Source: NVTR01 sp036480115 (GTDB taxonomy: Bacteria > Pseudomonadota > Alphaproteobacteria > Rhodobacterales > Rhodobacteraceae). From it: a DNA stretch of 64,000 bases. Where the stretch lies: the NCBI GenBank assembly GCA_965224795.1, contig CBDDAE010000002.1:1-64000 (forward strand). The letters are read 5' to 3'. This document shows, piece by piece, positions 52,560 through 61,527 of the stretch; the stretch's first letter is position 1; each line of letters starts with the position of its first letter. The notes below the pieces were generated by a model. It was not told the DNA's origin, made no database searches, and was given only the letters and a program-made list of their open reading frames with translations. A program made the translations under genes and the position numbers.

Positions 52560-54113
52560 ATGCGAACAATCAAAGCTTTGGTTATTGCGGCCATCACAGT
52601 CACCATCCTGATCTTCGTTGCCCGGTTCGTCTATCCGCTGCCGTCATTTGAAGGTCGTAAACCATCACAGGCCCTGCCGATTTCCATCAACACCACCATG
52701 GGCAACGCTATTTTGAATGAAATGGCGGACCATGTTGGTAAATCCGGCATGATTCCACTGCTAAGCGGAGAAGACGCATTTGCTGCCCGCATTCTTCTGG
52801 CCGAGGCGGCGGTCGAGTCCCTGGATGTCCAATATTACATCTGGCAAAATGATCTGACCGGTTTCCTTTTACTAGACGCCTTGCGCAAAGCCGCTGAACG
52901 CGGTGTTCGGGTCCGGCTTTTGCTGGATGACAACGGCACGCCTTTTTTGGATCAGGAATTATTGGCCCTGAACGAAAGCCCGAATTTTGAGGTCCGGTAC
53001 TTTAACCCATTTGTTCTGCGCAAGCCGCGCACCCTGTCGCTGCTGTTTGATTTTCCGCGCCTGAACCGACGCATGCACAACAAATCGTTTACGGTGGATG
53101 GTGCAGTGACAATCGTCGGTGGCCGAAATATTGGCGACATCTATTTCAACAGCAATGAAGACGTGAATTACTTTGATTTTGACGTGCTTGCCGCAGGTCT
53201 GGCCGCCACGGACGTTGCTAACGATTTTGACGGTTACTGGGCCAGCGGCTCGGCCTATCCGGCAGATAGCCTTATCACAAAGGAAGCCGACGGGTTGGCA
53301 TTGTTGGCTGCCAATGTGGAAAAATTCCGGGCATTGCCGCGCGCCGCCGAATACCGCACGGCACTTGGCAAAACCAGCTTTCTTGCCGATGTTATGGGAA
53401 CCAGTGGCCGGGCCGAATGGGTGACGATGACTCTGGTCAGTGATGACCCGCTAAAAGGTCTGGGGCCGGTTGCATCGGATCAGTTGATGATTGTCCGTTT
53501 GGCCCAGATTATCGGCGAGGTAAAGTCATCCTTTGATCTGGTATCGGCATATTTTGTTCCCGGCGACCAGTTCACAAAAATCCTGACCGGATATGCCAGA
53601 AATGGCGTCAATGTCCGCACTGTTACCAATTCGCAGGAATCCACGGACGTGGTAACCGTGCATTCCGGTTACGTGAAATACCGCGACGAATTACTGGCCG
53701 CCGGCATTGAAGTCTTTGAAATGGCTGCAAACCCTGCGGACATTGGCCCAAAGGATCGTTTGGGCATACTGGGGTCATCTTCATCAAGCCTGCACGCCAA
53801 AACTTTTGCAATTGACCGCGACAGGATTTTTGTCGGCTCGTTTAATTTTGATCCACGTTCGGCAAACCTAAACAGTGAAATGGGGTTTCTTGTGGAAAGC
53901 CCGCGAATGGCCGCCGCCATGTCCGATGCTATTGGTCAAATTGGACAAAACGGCAGCTATCAGGCGGTCCTGACGCCGAGCGGCGCGATTGAGTGGATCG
54001 AACAGCAACCCGATGGCTCAACCCGGCGCCATCCAAAAGAACCCAACACCACAGTCCTTTCGCGCTTGTATGTCCGGATGCTGGGATGGTTGCCCATAAT
54101 GTGGATGCTTTAG
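52560..54113 (+). CDS. Phospholipase D family protein (cardiolipin-synthase-like)
   Basis: A 517-residue membrane-anchored protein. An N-terminal hydrophobic helix (about 5-27) is followed by two HKD catalytic motifs, HNKSFTVDG and HAKTFAIDRDRIFVGSFNFDPRS, the latter typical of cardiolipin synthase C-type enzymes. It would exchange phosphatidyl groups between phospholipids. An AGGAGG ribosome site precedes the ATG. It is transcribed alone, divergent from the DUF2182 operon across about 210 bases, and is followed by ssrA. Confidence 0.88.
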   Translation: MRTIKALVIAAITVTILIFVARFVYPLPSFEGRKPSQALPISINTTMGNAILNEMADHVGKSGMIPLLSGEDAFAARILLAEAAVESLDVQYYIWQNDLTGFLLLDALRKAAERGVRVRLLLDDNGTPFLDQELLALNESPNFEVRYFNPFVLRKPRTLSLLFDFPRLNRRMHNKSFTVDGAVTIVGGRNIGDIYFNSNEDVNYFDFDVLAAGLAATDVANDFDGYWASGSAYPADSLITKEADGLALLAANVEKFRALPRAAEYRTALGKTSFLADVMGTSGRAEWVTMTLVSDDPLKGLGPVASDQLMIVRLAQIIGEVKSSFDLVSAYFVPGDQFTKILTGYARNGVNVRTVTNSQESTDVVTVHSGYVKYRDELLAAGIEVFEMAANPADIGPKDRLGILGSSSSSLHAKTFAIDRDRIFVGSFNFDPRSANLNSEMGFLVESPRMAAAMSDAIGQIGQNGSYQAVLTPSGAIEWIEQQPDGSTRRHPKEPNTTVLSRLYVRMLGWLPIMWML

Positions 54114-54181
54114 CCACTGATTTGTTCGATTTTCCCTGTCTTTGACTTGAAAACAACCGCTGGAACCGATACATACCGTAT

Positions 54182-54485
54182 GTCCTTCGGGACTATGAAC
54201 ATAAACGCGCTCGTAATACGCGGATCGGACCCGGGGGCGGTACCCGGCGACTCCACCAAACATCCTTCATTTGGGGACCATGGGGTCGAAATAGGATCGA
54301 CGAACGTCTAAAGGTGTTAGCTTTGTTTCGGTGAGTTACCACCGTTATCGGTACAAAACGTACAGTTGCAAATGACAACCGTGCTCCAGCTATGGCTCTT
54401 GCTGCGTAAGCAGTGCGAGTTTGCTGAAACTTAAGTCCTTGCGCTTTGCAGCCTAAGGCGGGGTTCGCAGGCACCTGGCAACAGA
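54182..54485 (+). ncRNA. ssrA: Permuted two-piece tmRNA (ssrA)
   Basis: The gene is circularly permuted as in other alphaproteobacteria. The acceptor piece comes first and ends GACTCC-ACCA at 54258, with the T-arm-like CCCGGGGGCGGTACCCGG before it. A 23-base spacer follows, then the coding piece begins GGGGTCGAAATAGGATCG at 54282; GGGGTCG pairs with CGACTCC of the acceptor piece (one G-U pair). The tag frame is at 54368-54409. The outer ends are approximate: about 54180 and, at the 3' side, the GCAGGC...GCCTGC hairpin region near 54467-54493. A TTGACT element at 54142-54147 may be the -35 box. tmRNA rescues stalled ribosomes; its adaptor gene sspB is about 5 kb downstream. Confidence 0.92.
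54368..54409 (+). other. tmRNA proteolysis-tag reading frame
   Basis: Starting at the resume codon GCA, the frame reads ANDNRAPAMALAA followed by TAA. The ANDN start and the ALAA end are the usual alphaproteobacterial tag features: ALAA is recognised by ClpX, and AND-type residues by SspB. Confidence 0.92.
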
Positions 54486-54500
54486 AGCCTGCACCTAATT

Positions 54501-55343
54501 CTATCCCTTGGCCGCGCCAATCAATAATTCCAGCAAGTCAAATTCAACATCCTGACATAAGGGCCCCGCCGCCCGCCAGGAAATCGACAGCGCACATTTC
54601 ACTGCCGCCCATTTCAGCAGACGCCCCCGGTCAACGCCAAGCCGTTCAGATACGATGTCAGCATGACCATTTATTCGGGCAGGATCGCGGACCAACGCAT
54701 CTGCGCCAACCGGGTTGCGAAACGAATTGGCCAGTTCATAGCACTTTTCGCCAATCACACCCTTTGCATCAAAGGCACAGTATCCGCGCGCGCCAAGTCG
54801 CACATTATCATGGTGCAGATCGCCGTGCAGCGGGGTCAGTTCATTCTGGTTTGCCAGCAGTTCTTTGGCCCAGACCTGCGCGATCCCGAAGTTCTGGCGC
54901 ACGCCTTGGGGACAGGTCGGATCAAATTGCAGTGCGAAAAGGCTGTTCAGCCAATCGGCCACCGACGGCCAGCTTGTCCCCGACACCACGCCAATGCCAT
55001 AAATTTGATGGGCCACATCGGCCAGTATCACCGACGCATTACGATCATCCCCGCCACGCACCATGTCCCCCAGCGACGGCCCGTCAAGCCATTCAACCAA
55101 GGCGGCATTGCCCTGTTTTTCAATCACGTATGCCGCCGCGACACAATTACAGGCCGTCAGAAAATCAAAGCCGCGGGCCTCGTTGCCCATGCCTTTGCCG
55201 TGGTAGATTTTCAGGGCAGCCGGTTTACCGCTTTGCTGTTTCACTTTCCAGATAACGGCCCGGTCAGTTTCAGCAACAAACGCACCTCCACTACATTTGA
55301 AAGCTGTCAGCACTTGCGCAGGAAGTTGTTTAAGCACCGTCAC
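54501..55343 (-). CDS. APH(6)/hydroxyurea-kinase-type phosphotransferase
   Basis: A 280-residue kinase-fold protein. LHGDLHHDNVRLG gives the catalytic Asp and Asn, and AFDAKGVIGEKCYELANSF gives the metal-binding Asp; this pattern fits the aminoglycoside 6-/hydroxyurea phosphotransferase family rather than the APH(3') group. It may phosphorylate a sugar-like metabolite instead of an antibiotic. The start is a GTG at 55343, whose GTGA overlaps the stop of the ArsR gene, giving tight coupling; the frame continues upstream only by running through that gene. Confidence 0.8.
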   Translation of the reverse strand: MTVLKQLPAQVLTAFKCSGGAFVAETDRAVIWKVKQQSGKPAALKIYHGKGMGNEARGFDFLTACNCVAAAYVIEKQGNAALVEWLDGPSLGDMVRGGDDRNASVILADVAHQIYGIGVVSGTSWPSVADWLNSLFALQFDPTCPQGVRQNFGIAQVWAKELLANQNELTPLHGDLHHDNVRLGARGYCAFDAKGVIGEKCYELANSFRNPVGADALVRDPARINGHADIVSERLGVDRGRLLKWAAVKCALSISWRAAGPLCQDVEFDLLELLIGAAKG

Positions 55344-56035
55344 GTTGTCACCGACGTTACAGGAAACATGCCGCCAAACGCCGCCTGCCCAGCCGCGCTG
55401 AACCGCACGATCCGGGTTCCGTCCACCCGTTTGGCCCAGCCCTGTGCATAGATATGGCCCAGCAACGCCCGCCCAAGTGATCCCGCCAGATGTGAGCGAC
55501 GCGCGCTCCAGTCCAGACACTCGCGGCACATGGGGCCGCGTTGCTTGGCCAGCGACGTGATATCAATGTTGCCACCTGCCAGAAAATCCTGCCCCGCCCC
55601 GGAAAGGACAAGCCCGTTTGCGCCAATTTCCAAAAAATCACGCGCTAGTAGACTGTCATACATCTGCACACCCATTTCACCGGCCAGATGGTGGTAACAC
55701 ACCCGCGCGCGGCGCAGTTCTGGATCCTTAGGTCCGGTTCGCGTGCGCAAATGGCCGCGTTTTGCCGCCAACCCCATCAGTGCCTCAAGCACCTGTGCCA
55801 CGTCTTCATCCAACAGCCGAAAATACCGGTGTCGCCCCTGCTTTTTCCGCGCAATCAAACCACCCTGTTCCAGCTTGGCCAAATGGGCGCTGGCGGTCTG
55901 GGCGGTGATCCCGGCTTCAAATGCCAGTTCTGTGGCGGTCAATGCCTTACCGCTCATCAAAGCGCTTAACATGTTGGCGCGCCCCGGATCGCCGATCAAG
56001 GCGGCAATGGCGGCGATGTCTGGTCCGTCTTTCAT
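55340..56035 (-). CDS. ArsR-family transcriptional regulator with a C-terminal domain
   Basis: A 231-residue protein. The winged-helix domain occupies about 5-85 (GDPGRANMLSALM, ELAFEAGITAQTASAHLAKLEQGGLI, and the wing KKQGRHRYFRL). The C-terminal 130 residues include CYHHLAGEMG and a MCRECLDW cysteine pair that could sense a metal or redox change. This two-part architecture is larger than classical ArsR (about 100 residues). It is followed by the phosphotransferase with a four-base overlap and is divergent from the NIPSNAP gene, which it may also control. Confidence 0.87.
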   Translation of the reverse strand: MKDGPDIAAIAALIGDPGRANMLSALMSGKALTATELAFEAGITAQTASAHLAKLEQGGLIARKKQGRHRYFRLLDEDVAQVLEALMGLAAKRGHLRTRTGPKDPELRRARVCYHHLAGEMGVQMYDSLLARDFLEIGANGLVLSGAGQDFLAGGNIDITSLAKQRGPMCRECLDWSARRSHLAGSLGRALLGHIYAQGWAKRVDGTRIVRFSAAGQAAFGGMFPVTSVTT

Positions 56036-56102
56036 AGTTCGGTGTTAAGCGAAGCATTAGCGCGGATCAACCGGTATACCGAGCAAAACGAAAGGACATC
56101 CC

Positions 56103-56426
56103 ATGCTCACCTGCATCATCCGCTATCAGATCGACCCCACCAAGACAGAACAATTCCGCCAATATGCCCGCAACTGGGGTCAGGCCATTCCGCGCTGTGG
56201 TGCTGACCTGATCGGCTATTACGCCCCCCACGAAGGGTCATCCACGCTGGCCTATGGCATCTACAATATCGCCAGTCTGGCCGAATACGAAACCTACCGC
56301 GCCCGCCTGGCCGCCGACCCAGTAGGCCGCGAAAACTACGCCTTCGCTCAGGGCGAAAAATTCATCTTGCGCGAGGACCGCACATTCCTGAAACTGGCGT
56401 CATTGCCACATGGGGTACAAAAATGA
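56103..56426 (+). CDS. NIPSNAP-family small protein
   Basis: A 107-residue ferredoxin-like-fold protein beginning LTCIIRYQIDPTKTEQFRQYARNW, typical of NIPSNAP domains. Such proteins are small dimers, often of unknown function. It overlaps the following ABM-domain gene by four bases (ATGA), so the two may form a mixed dimeric alpha-beta barrel. It is divergent from the ArsR regulator with 67 bases between starts, so ArsR control is plausible. Confidence 0.83.
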   Translation: MLTCIIRYQIDPTKTEQFRQYARNWGQAIPRCGADLIGYYAPHEGSSTLAYGIYNIASLAEYETYRARLAADPVGRENYAFAQGEKFILREDRTFLKLASLPHGVQK

Positions 56427-56773
56427 TCGCTGTGATTTTCGAAGTTGAAATAGCCACCGGACAAAAGGACACTTACCTGTCCATCGCCGGTGACCTACGC
56501 CCGCTGCTGGAAACCATCGACGGTTTCATTTCGGTGGAACGCTTTCAAAGCCTGACCGACCCCGACAAAATCCTGTCTCTGTCATTTTTCCGCGATGAAG
56601 ATGCTGTGCAGCAATGGCGCACCCTGTCTGAACACCGCGCCGGTCAAACCGCGGGGCGCAGTGGTGTGTTTCAAAATTACCGCCTGCGCGTCACCCAGGT
56701 GATCCGTGATTACGGCATGGATGACCGCGATCAGGCCCCGCCCGACAGCCTTGAGCAACACCCAACCCGCTAA
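56423..56773 (+). CDS. Antibiotic-biosynthesis-monooxygenase (ABM) domain protein
   Basis: A 116-residue protein with the dimeric alpha-beta-barrel ABM pattern: IAVIFEVEI, LLETIDGFISVERFQSL, and LSLSFFRDEDAVQQWR. Members include cofactor-free monooxygenases and haem-binding proteins. Translation is coupled to the NIPSNAP gene. Its stop overlaps by four bases the stop of the convergent thioesterase gene. Confidence 0.83.
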   Translation: MIAVIFEVEIATGQKDTYLSIAGDLRPLLETIDGFISVERFQSLTDPDKILSLSFFRDEDAVQQWRTLSEHRAGQTAGRSGVFQNYRLRVTQVIRDYGMDDRDQAPPDSLEQHPTR

Positions 56774-57207
56774 CTGTCCATCACCATAAAAGTCCCCAGA
56801 CTGGTGGCGCACAGTTTTTCCACCCCGTCCAGCACCGAAAACACGTCAGAGCGACACACAGTTACATTGCGCCCGGGCCGCAAAACCTGTCCGCGCACGA
56901 TCAGCATCTCGCCCGTCGCCGGGGCCATGATGTTCAGCTTGTATTCCACCGTCAAAACCGTCTGATCCGCAGACATCAGCGTCAGCGCCGCAAATCCCCC
57001 CGCAATATCGGCCAGCGTGCCAATGGCCCCGCCATGGAAATACCCGTGTTGCTGGGTCAGTTCCGCCTTATGGGGTAAATGAATTTCAACACCTCCGGCA
57101 GCCACATCATGCAGTTTGGCCCCCAGCAGCCCCAAAAATTCCTGTTGGGCAAACCCGGCATGGGCACGGGCGATGAAATCCGTGTCTCTTACTTTGAAAT
57201 TGTCCAT
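56770..57207 (-). CDS. PaaI-type hotdog thioesterase
   Basis: A 145-residue single-hotdog protein. QHGYFHGGAIGTLADIAGGFA is the PaaI/YbgC-like active-site stretch (HGG with an Asp in the following helix), and EYKLNIMAPATGE the next strand. It would hydrolyse an acyl-CoA thioester. I chose the ATG at 57207; the frame runs nine codons further to 57234. It is divergent from the chromate genes. Confidence 0.85.
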   Translation of the reverse strand: MDNFKVRDTDFIARAHAGFAQQEFLGLLGAKLHDVAAGGVEIHLPHKAELTQQHGYFHGGAIGTLADIAGGFAALTLMSADQTVLTVEYKLNIMAPATGEMLIVRGQVLRPGRNVTVCRSDVFSVLDGVEKLCATSLGTFMVMDS

Positions 57208-57400
57208 CGCATCGCCCCGCTGGTTATTTGTCAAACGACACCGCAGATCAAACCACCTTTCAACGCCAACGCCAAGTCGCAGCCATCCATTGACATTTCA
57301 CGCCCGACTTGGCATTCCACCCCCCATGGGGCCGCCGCGAACGCCCCGTGAGGCGCAAGCCCAAGTTTCGCATCCCTGAAATATTACCCGGAGGATGTGC

Positions 57401-58222
57401 ATGTCTGCGCCCAATGAAATAACCGTATCCCAACTGTCCCGCCTGATCGGAACCCCGGATTGTCCCGTGATTGTCGATATCTCAATCGATCCTGATTTCA
57501 CCGACGATCCCCACCTGATCCCCGGTGCGTTCCGACACCCCCACACCGATATCCCGGGCCTGATCAAACGGCTGAACGGCCGCGCCTGCGTTGTCACCTG
57601 CCAGCGCGGGATCAAGCTCAGTCAGGGCTTGGTCGCCCGGTTGCGCAGCGATGGCATAAAAGCTGAATACCTTGCAGGCGGCAATTATGGCTGGCGCGAT
57701 GCCAAAGACACTTTGCGGATACCATTCAAAGCCCTGCCCGAACCCGTGGACGGCGCTACCCTGTGGGTCACCCGGCACCGACCAAAAATCGACCGCATCG
57801 CCTGCCCGTGGCTGATCCGCCGGTTCGTTGATGCCGACGCCCGGTTCCTGTTTGTATCCCCATCCGAAGTGCAGGGCGTGGCCGAAAGATATGATGCAAC
57901 ACCCTTTGACGTTGAAGGCGCGTTCTGGAGCCACCGGGGCGACAAATGCACGTTTGACACCATGCTGGCTGAATTTTCGTTGCAATCAGAACCGCTGATG
58001 CGATTGGCAAATGTGGTGCGGGGCGCGGATACTGATCATCACGATATCGCCCCAGAGGCCGCCGGATTACTGGCTATATCTGTAGGGTTGTCGCGCCAAT
58101 ACCGCGATGACACGGCACAATTGAACGCTGGCATCGCGATATATGACGCCCTTTATCGCTGGTCTCGCGATGGCCAAAATGAAAGCCATGAGTGGCCGGG
58201 AAATCAGGGCCCAGCAACATGA
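57401..58222 (+). CDS. Rhodanese-ChrB fusion (chromate-resistance regulator/accessory protein)
   Basis: A 273-residue protein. Residues about 1-110 form a rhodanese domain with VVTCQRGIKLSQGL carrying the active Cys; about 115-270 match the C-terminal ChrB domain (WVTRHRPKIDRIACPWLIRRFVD, KCTFDTMLAEF, and ADTDHHDIAPEAAGLLAI). The N-terminal DNA-binding part of classical ChrB is replaced by the rhodanese. The ATG at 57401 has GGAGG six bases upstream; the ATG at 57395 touches that site and was rejected. It overlaps chrA by four bases. Confidence 0.85.
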   Translation: MSAPNEITVSQLSRLIGTPDCPVIVDISIDPDFTDDPHLIPGAFRHPHTDIPGLIKRLNGRACVVTCQRGIKLSQGLVARLRSDGIKAEYLAGGNYGWRDAKDTLRIPFKALPEPVDGATLWVTRHRPKIDRIACPWLIRRFVDADARFLFVSPSEVQGVAERYDATPFDVEGAFWSHRGDKCTFDTMLAEFSLQSEPLMRLANVVRGADTDHHDIAPEAAGLLAISVGLSRQYRDDTAQLNAGIAIYDALYRWSRDGQNESHEWPGNQGPAT

Positions 58223-59466
58223 ACGGTCCAACGCAGGCCGAGGCCACCCGGGTATTCGCGCGTATCGGGCTGCTGTCCTTTGGCGGCCCTGCGGCGCAAA
58301 TCGCCCTTATGCACCGCGAGCTGGTGGAACAACGCCCCTGGCTGACCGAGGCGCAATTCCTGAACGCATTGTCATTTTGTATGCTGCTGCCCGGCCCCGA
58401 GGCCATGCAACTGGCCACCTATACCGGCTGGCGCCTGCACGGCGTGCGCGGCGGGTTGATTGCCGGGTTGCTGTTCGTGGTCCCCGGCGCACTTGTGGTG
58501 ATGGCTCTGTCTGCCAGCTATGCACTATTTGGCCAGGTCCCACTGATTGAGGCCATGTTCCTCGGGGTTAAGGCGGCCATTGTAATCATCGTTATTGAAG
58601 CCTTGCTAAGGGTCGCAAAAAAGGCACTGAATGGCCCTGCTCACTGGCTTATTGCCGCGCTATCCTTTGTGGGGATTTTCTTTCTGGATTTGCCATTTCC
58701 GCTGATTATTGCCCTGGCCGGGTTCTATGGGTTCGTATCCAGCCGTGGAACAACCGATACAGCCCCACATCCAACTGTTGCCACACCAATACGCACAATT
58801 ACCATATGGTTGGCCCTTTGGTGGGCACCGGTGCTGGTTCTTTGGGCAACGGGTGCAACTTTTTTAACCCAGATCGCCCTGTTTTTTTCAAAACTCGCTA
58901 TCGTAACATTCGGCGGCGCTTACGCCGTTCTGGCCTATATGGCGCAGGCAGCCGTCAGCGATAAGGGCTGGCTGTCCACGCCGCAAATGATGGACGGGCT
59001 GGGCCTGGCCGAAACAACGCCGGGGCCGCTGATACTGGTGACAGAATTTGTTGGCTTCATGGCGGGATACAGCACCCATGGCATATGGCTGGGCTTTGCG
59101 GCGGCATTGGTTGCCATTTGGGTGACGTTTGCGCCCTGCTTTTTGTGGATATTCACAGGTGCACCGTATATCGACTGGGTCGCCAGCAAGCCACGCCTGA
59201 AGGGCGCACTGTCAGCAATCACGGCCGCTGTGGTTGGCGTTATTCTGAACCTGTCGCTTTGGTTCGCTATGCATGTGTTTTTCTCAAATGTCGGCCAGAC
59301 CAAAGTCGGGCCGATTACACTGCTAACACCAGAAATATCCAGTCTGGATTGGCATGTCATTGTCTTGACGCTTTGCGCAGGCTTCATGATTTTCCGTCTG
59401 CATTGGGACCTTTTCAAAGTTCTTTTGGCGATGGCCTGCGGCGGTGTGGCACTGTCGTTACTCTGA
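58219..59466 (+). CDS. chrA: Chromate efflux transporter ChrA
   Basis: A 415-residue polytopic protein formed of two homologous CHR halves. The first half contains SFGGPAAQIALMHRELV, GPEAMQLATYTGW and the second half TFGGAYAVLAYMAQ and AETTPGPLILVTEFVGF; the FGG and GP motifs mark the family. It would expel chromate, driven by the proton gradient. Translation is coupled to the upstream rhodanese-ChrB gene through an ATGA overlap at 58219. Confidence 0.92.
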   Translation: MNGPTQAEATRVFARIGLLSFGGPAAQIALMHRELVEQRPWLTEAQFLNALSFCMLLPGPEAMQLATYTGWRLHGVRGGLIAGLLFVVPGALVVMALSASYALFGQVPLIEAMFLGVKAAIVIIVIEALLRVAKKALNGPAHWLIAALSFVGIFFLDLPFPLIIALAGFYGFVSSRGTTDTAPHPTVATPIRTITIWLALWWAPVLVLWATGATFLTQIALFFSKLAIVTFGGAYAVLAYMAQAAVSDKGWLSTPQMMDGLGLAETTPGPLILVTEFVGFMAGYSTHGIWLGFAAALVAIWVTFAPCFLWIFTGAPYIDWVASKPRLKGALSAITAAVVGVILNLSLWFAMHVFFSNVGQTKVGPITLLTPEISSLDWHVIVLTLCAGFMIFRLHWDLFKVLLAMACGGVALSLL

Positions 59467-59550
59467 TTGTTCGGTTCCTTCTCCAGCACCTTTTACTTCG
59501 CACTGAAATAGACTATGCTGGCGCCACACTCTGCCAACGGGCCTGCCCCT

Positions 59551-60066
59551 ATGACAACATCCATCGATTACGGAAACCTGATGCATGACGCCATGCGTGG
59601 CCTCATCCAGAATGTGCTGGAAGATGTCGCTGTGAATGGCCTGCCCGGGGACCACCACTTTTTTATCACGTTTGATACCCTTCATGAAAAGGTTGATATC
59701 GCCAGTTGGCTAACAGACCGATACCCGGAAGAAATGACGATCGTTGTTCAAAACTGGTTTGAAAACCTTAACGTCACCGATGAAGGGTTCACGATCACTC
59801 TGAATTTTGGCGACAACCCAGAACCGCTTTACGTACCCTTTGACGCCCTTAAAACCTTTGTTGACCCTTCGGTTGAATTTGGCTTGCGCTTTGATTCTCA
59901 GGGCGATGGGTCTGATGAAACAGACGCACCCCATGTGGTAAAAGAAGTCCAGCCGCTCCAGAAAACCAAGCCAGAGGCTGAAAATTCTGACATTCTGAAA
60001 AAATCAGAAAAAGTTGACGAAAAACAAGCCGCTGATATCGTCAGTCTCGACAGTTTTCGAAAATAA
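59551..60066 (+). CDS. sspB: SspB, ClpXP adaptor for tmRNA-tagged proteins
   Basis: A 171-residue protein of the alphaproteobacterial SspB type. The N-terminal DYGNLMHDAMRGLIQNVLEDV helix, HHFFITFDT, YPEEMTIVVQNWFENL and LYVPFDALKTFVDPSVEFGLRF are the substrate-binding half; a flexible charged linker follows, and the C terminus VSLDSFRK is the ClpX-binding tail. It hands ssrA-tagged proteins to ClpXP. The ATG at 59551 starts the conserved part; an ATG at 59515 gives an unconserved extension. fumC follows, a common neighbour in this group. Confidence 0.9.
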   Translation: MTTSIDYGNLMHDAMRGLIQNVLEDVAVNGLPGDHHFFITFDTLHEKVDIASWLTDRYPEEMTIVVQNWFENLNVTDEGFTITLNFGDNPEPLYVPFDALKTFVDPSVEFGLRFDSQGDGSDETDAPHVVKEVQPLQKTKPEAENSDILKKSEKVDEKQAADIVSLDSFRK

Positions 60067-60130
60067 ATTTATCGAATATTCCACCTAAACAATTTAGATA
60101 ACACTCTGCAGCACTTACGGAGTCTGGACC

Positions 60131-61525
60131 ATGACCAATACCCGCACCGAAACTGACAGCTTTGGCCCGTTAGAGGTTCCCACCGATAAATACTGGGGGG
60201 CACAAACTCAGCGCTCGCTGATGAACTTTCCAATTGGCTGGGAAAAGCAGCCGGTTGCAATAGTACGAGCACTGGGGGTCATCAAACAGGCCTGTGCGCT
60301 AGCCAACAAAGACGCTGGCGCACTTGACGCAAAACCAGCCGACGCCATCATAACCGCCGCTTCAGAAGTCGTAGCTGGCAAACTGGATGCGCATTTCCCG
60401 CTTGTGGTCTGGCAAACCGGGTCCGGCACCCAGTCAAATATGAACGCCAACGAAGTTATTGCCAACCGGGCCATAGAAATTCTGGGCGGGGTCATTGGCA
60501 GCAAAGACCCCGTTCACCCGAACGACCATTGCAACATGGGTCAGTCGTCAAATGACACGTTCCCAACAGCCATGCATATCGCCACCGCCATGACAGCCCA
60601 TGACGTGCTGTTGCCGGGGCTGGCGAAATTGCATGCCGCCCTGGAAACAAAGATCCAGGAATTTGACGGTATTATCAAAATTGGTCGCACCCATACAATG
60701 GACGCAACGCCGCTTACGCTGGCCCAGGAATTTTCCGGCTACGCCCATCAGGTCGCCATGGGCATCAGCCGCGTCAAAACCTCACTTGCAGGTATTTACG
60801 AACTTGCCCAGGGCGGTACCGCTGTCGGCACGGGCCTGAACTCGCGCGTTGGCTGGGGCGAAATCGTCGCCGCAAATATGGCGGAAATAACCGGCCTGCC
60901 CTTTGTCACCGCCCCCAACAAATTTGAAGCGCTTGCCGCCCATGATGCCATGGTTGAAATGTCAGGTTCGTTGAAAACCGTCGCCGCTTCGCTGTTTAAG
61001 ATCGCCAATGACATCCGCCTGCTGGGCTCTGGTCCCCGCTGTGGGTTGGGTGAACTGATGCTGCCGGAAAACGAACCCGGCAGTTCAATCATGCCCGGCA
61101 AAGTAAACCCCACCCAGGTCGAAGCACTCACCCAGGTTTGTGCCCACGTATTTGGCAATGACGCCGCCGTGGGCTTTGCCGGATCGCAAGGGCATTTTGA
61201 ATTGAATGTCTATAAACCGATGATGGCCTATAACGTGCTGCAATCCATGCAATTGCTGGGGGATGCGGCCGCAACTTTTACCGACAACTGCGTGGTTGGC
61301 ATTTCCGCTGATCGGGACCGGATTGACAAACTGATGCGCGAAAGTCTGATGTTGGTAACGGCTCTGGCCCCAACAATCGGCTATGACAACGCCACCAAAG
61401 TTGCCAAAACCGCCCACAAAAACGGTACCACGTTGAAAGAAGAGGCCATTGCACTTGGATTTGTCGATGAGGCAACGTTTGATAAGGTGGTGCGCCCGGA
61501 AAAAATGATCGGCCCCAAAGATTGA
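60131..61525 (+). CDS. fumC: Class II fumarate hydratase
   Basis: A 464-residue cytosolic homotetrameric enzyme that interconverts fumarate and malate in the citric-acid cycle. GSGTQSNMNANEVIANRA, PNDHCNMGQSSNDTFPTA (HPNDH-type site) and the signature GSSIMPGKVNPTQ are all intact. Length is standard. It starts 65 bases after sspB and is followed within three bases by a ribbon-helix-helix gene. Confidence 0.95.
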   Translation: MTNTRTETDSFGPLEVPTDKYWGAQTQRSLMNFPIGWEKQPVAIVRALGVIKQACALANKDAGALDAKPADAIITAASEVVAGKLDAHFPLVVWQTGSGTQSNMNANEVIANRAIEILGGVIGSKDPVHPNDHCNMGQSSNDTFPTAMHIATAMTAHDVLLPGLAKLHAALETKIQEFDGIIKIGRTHTMDATPLTLAQEFSGYAHQVAMGISRVKTSLAGIYELAQGGTAVGTGLNSRVGWGEIVAANMAEITGLPFVTAPNKFEALAAHDAMVEMSGSLKTVAASLFKIANDIRLLGSGPRCGLGELMLPENEPGSSIMPGKVNPTQVEALTQVCAHVFGNDAAVGFAGSQGHFELNVYKPMMAYNVLQSMQLLGDAAATFTDNCVVGISADRDRIDKLMRESLMLVTALAPTIGYDNATKVAKTAHKNGTTLKEEAIALGFVDEATFDKVVRPEKMIGPKD

Positions 61526-61527
61526 GC

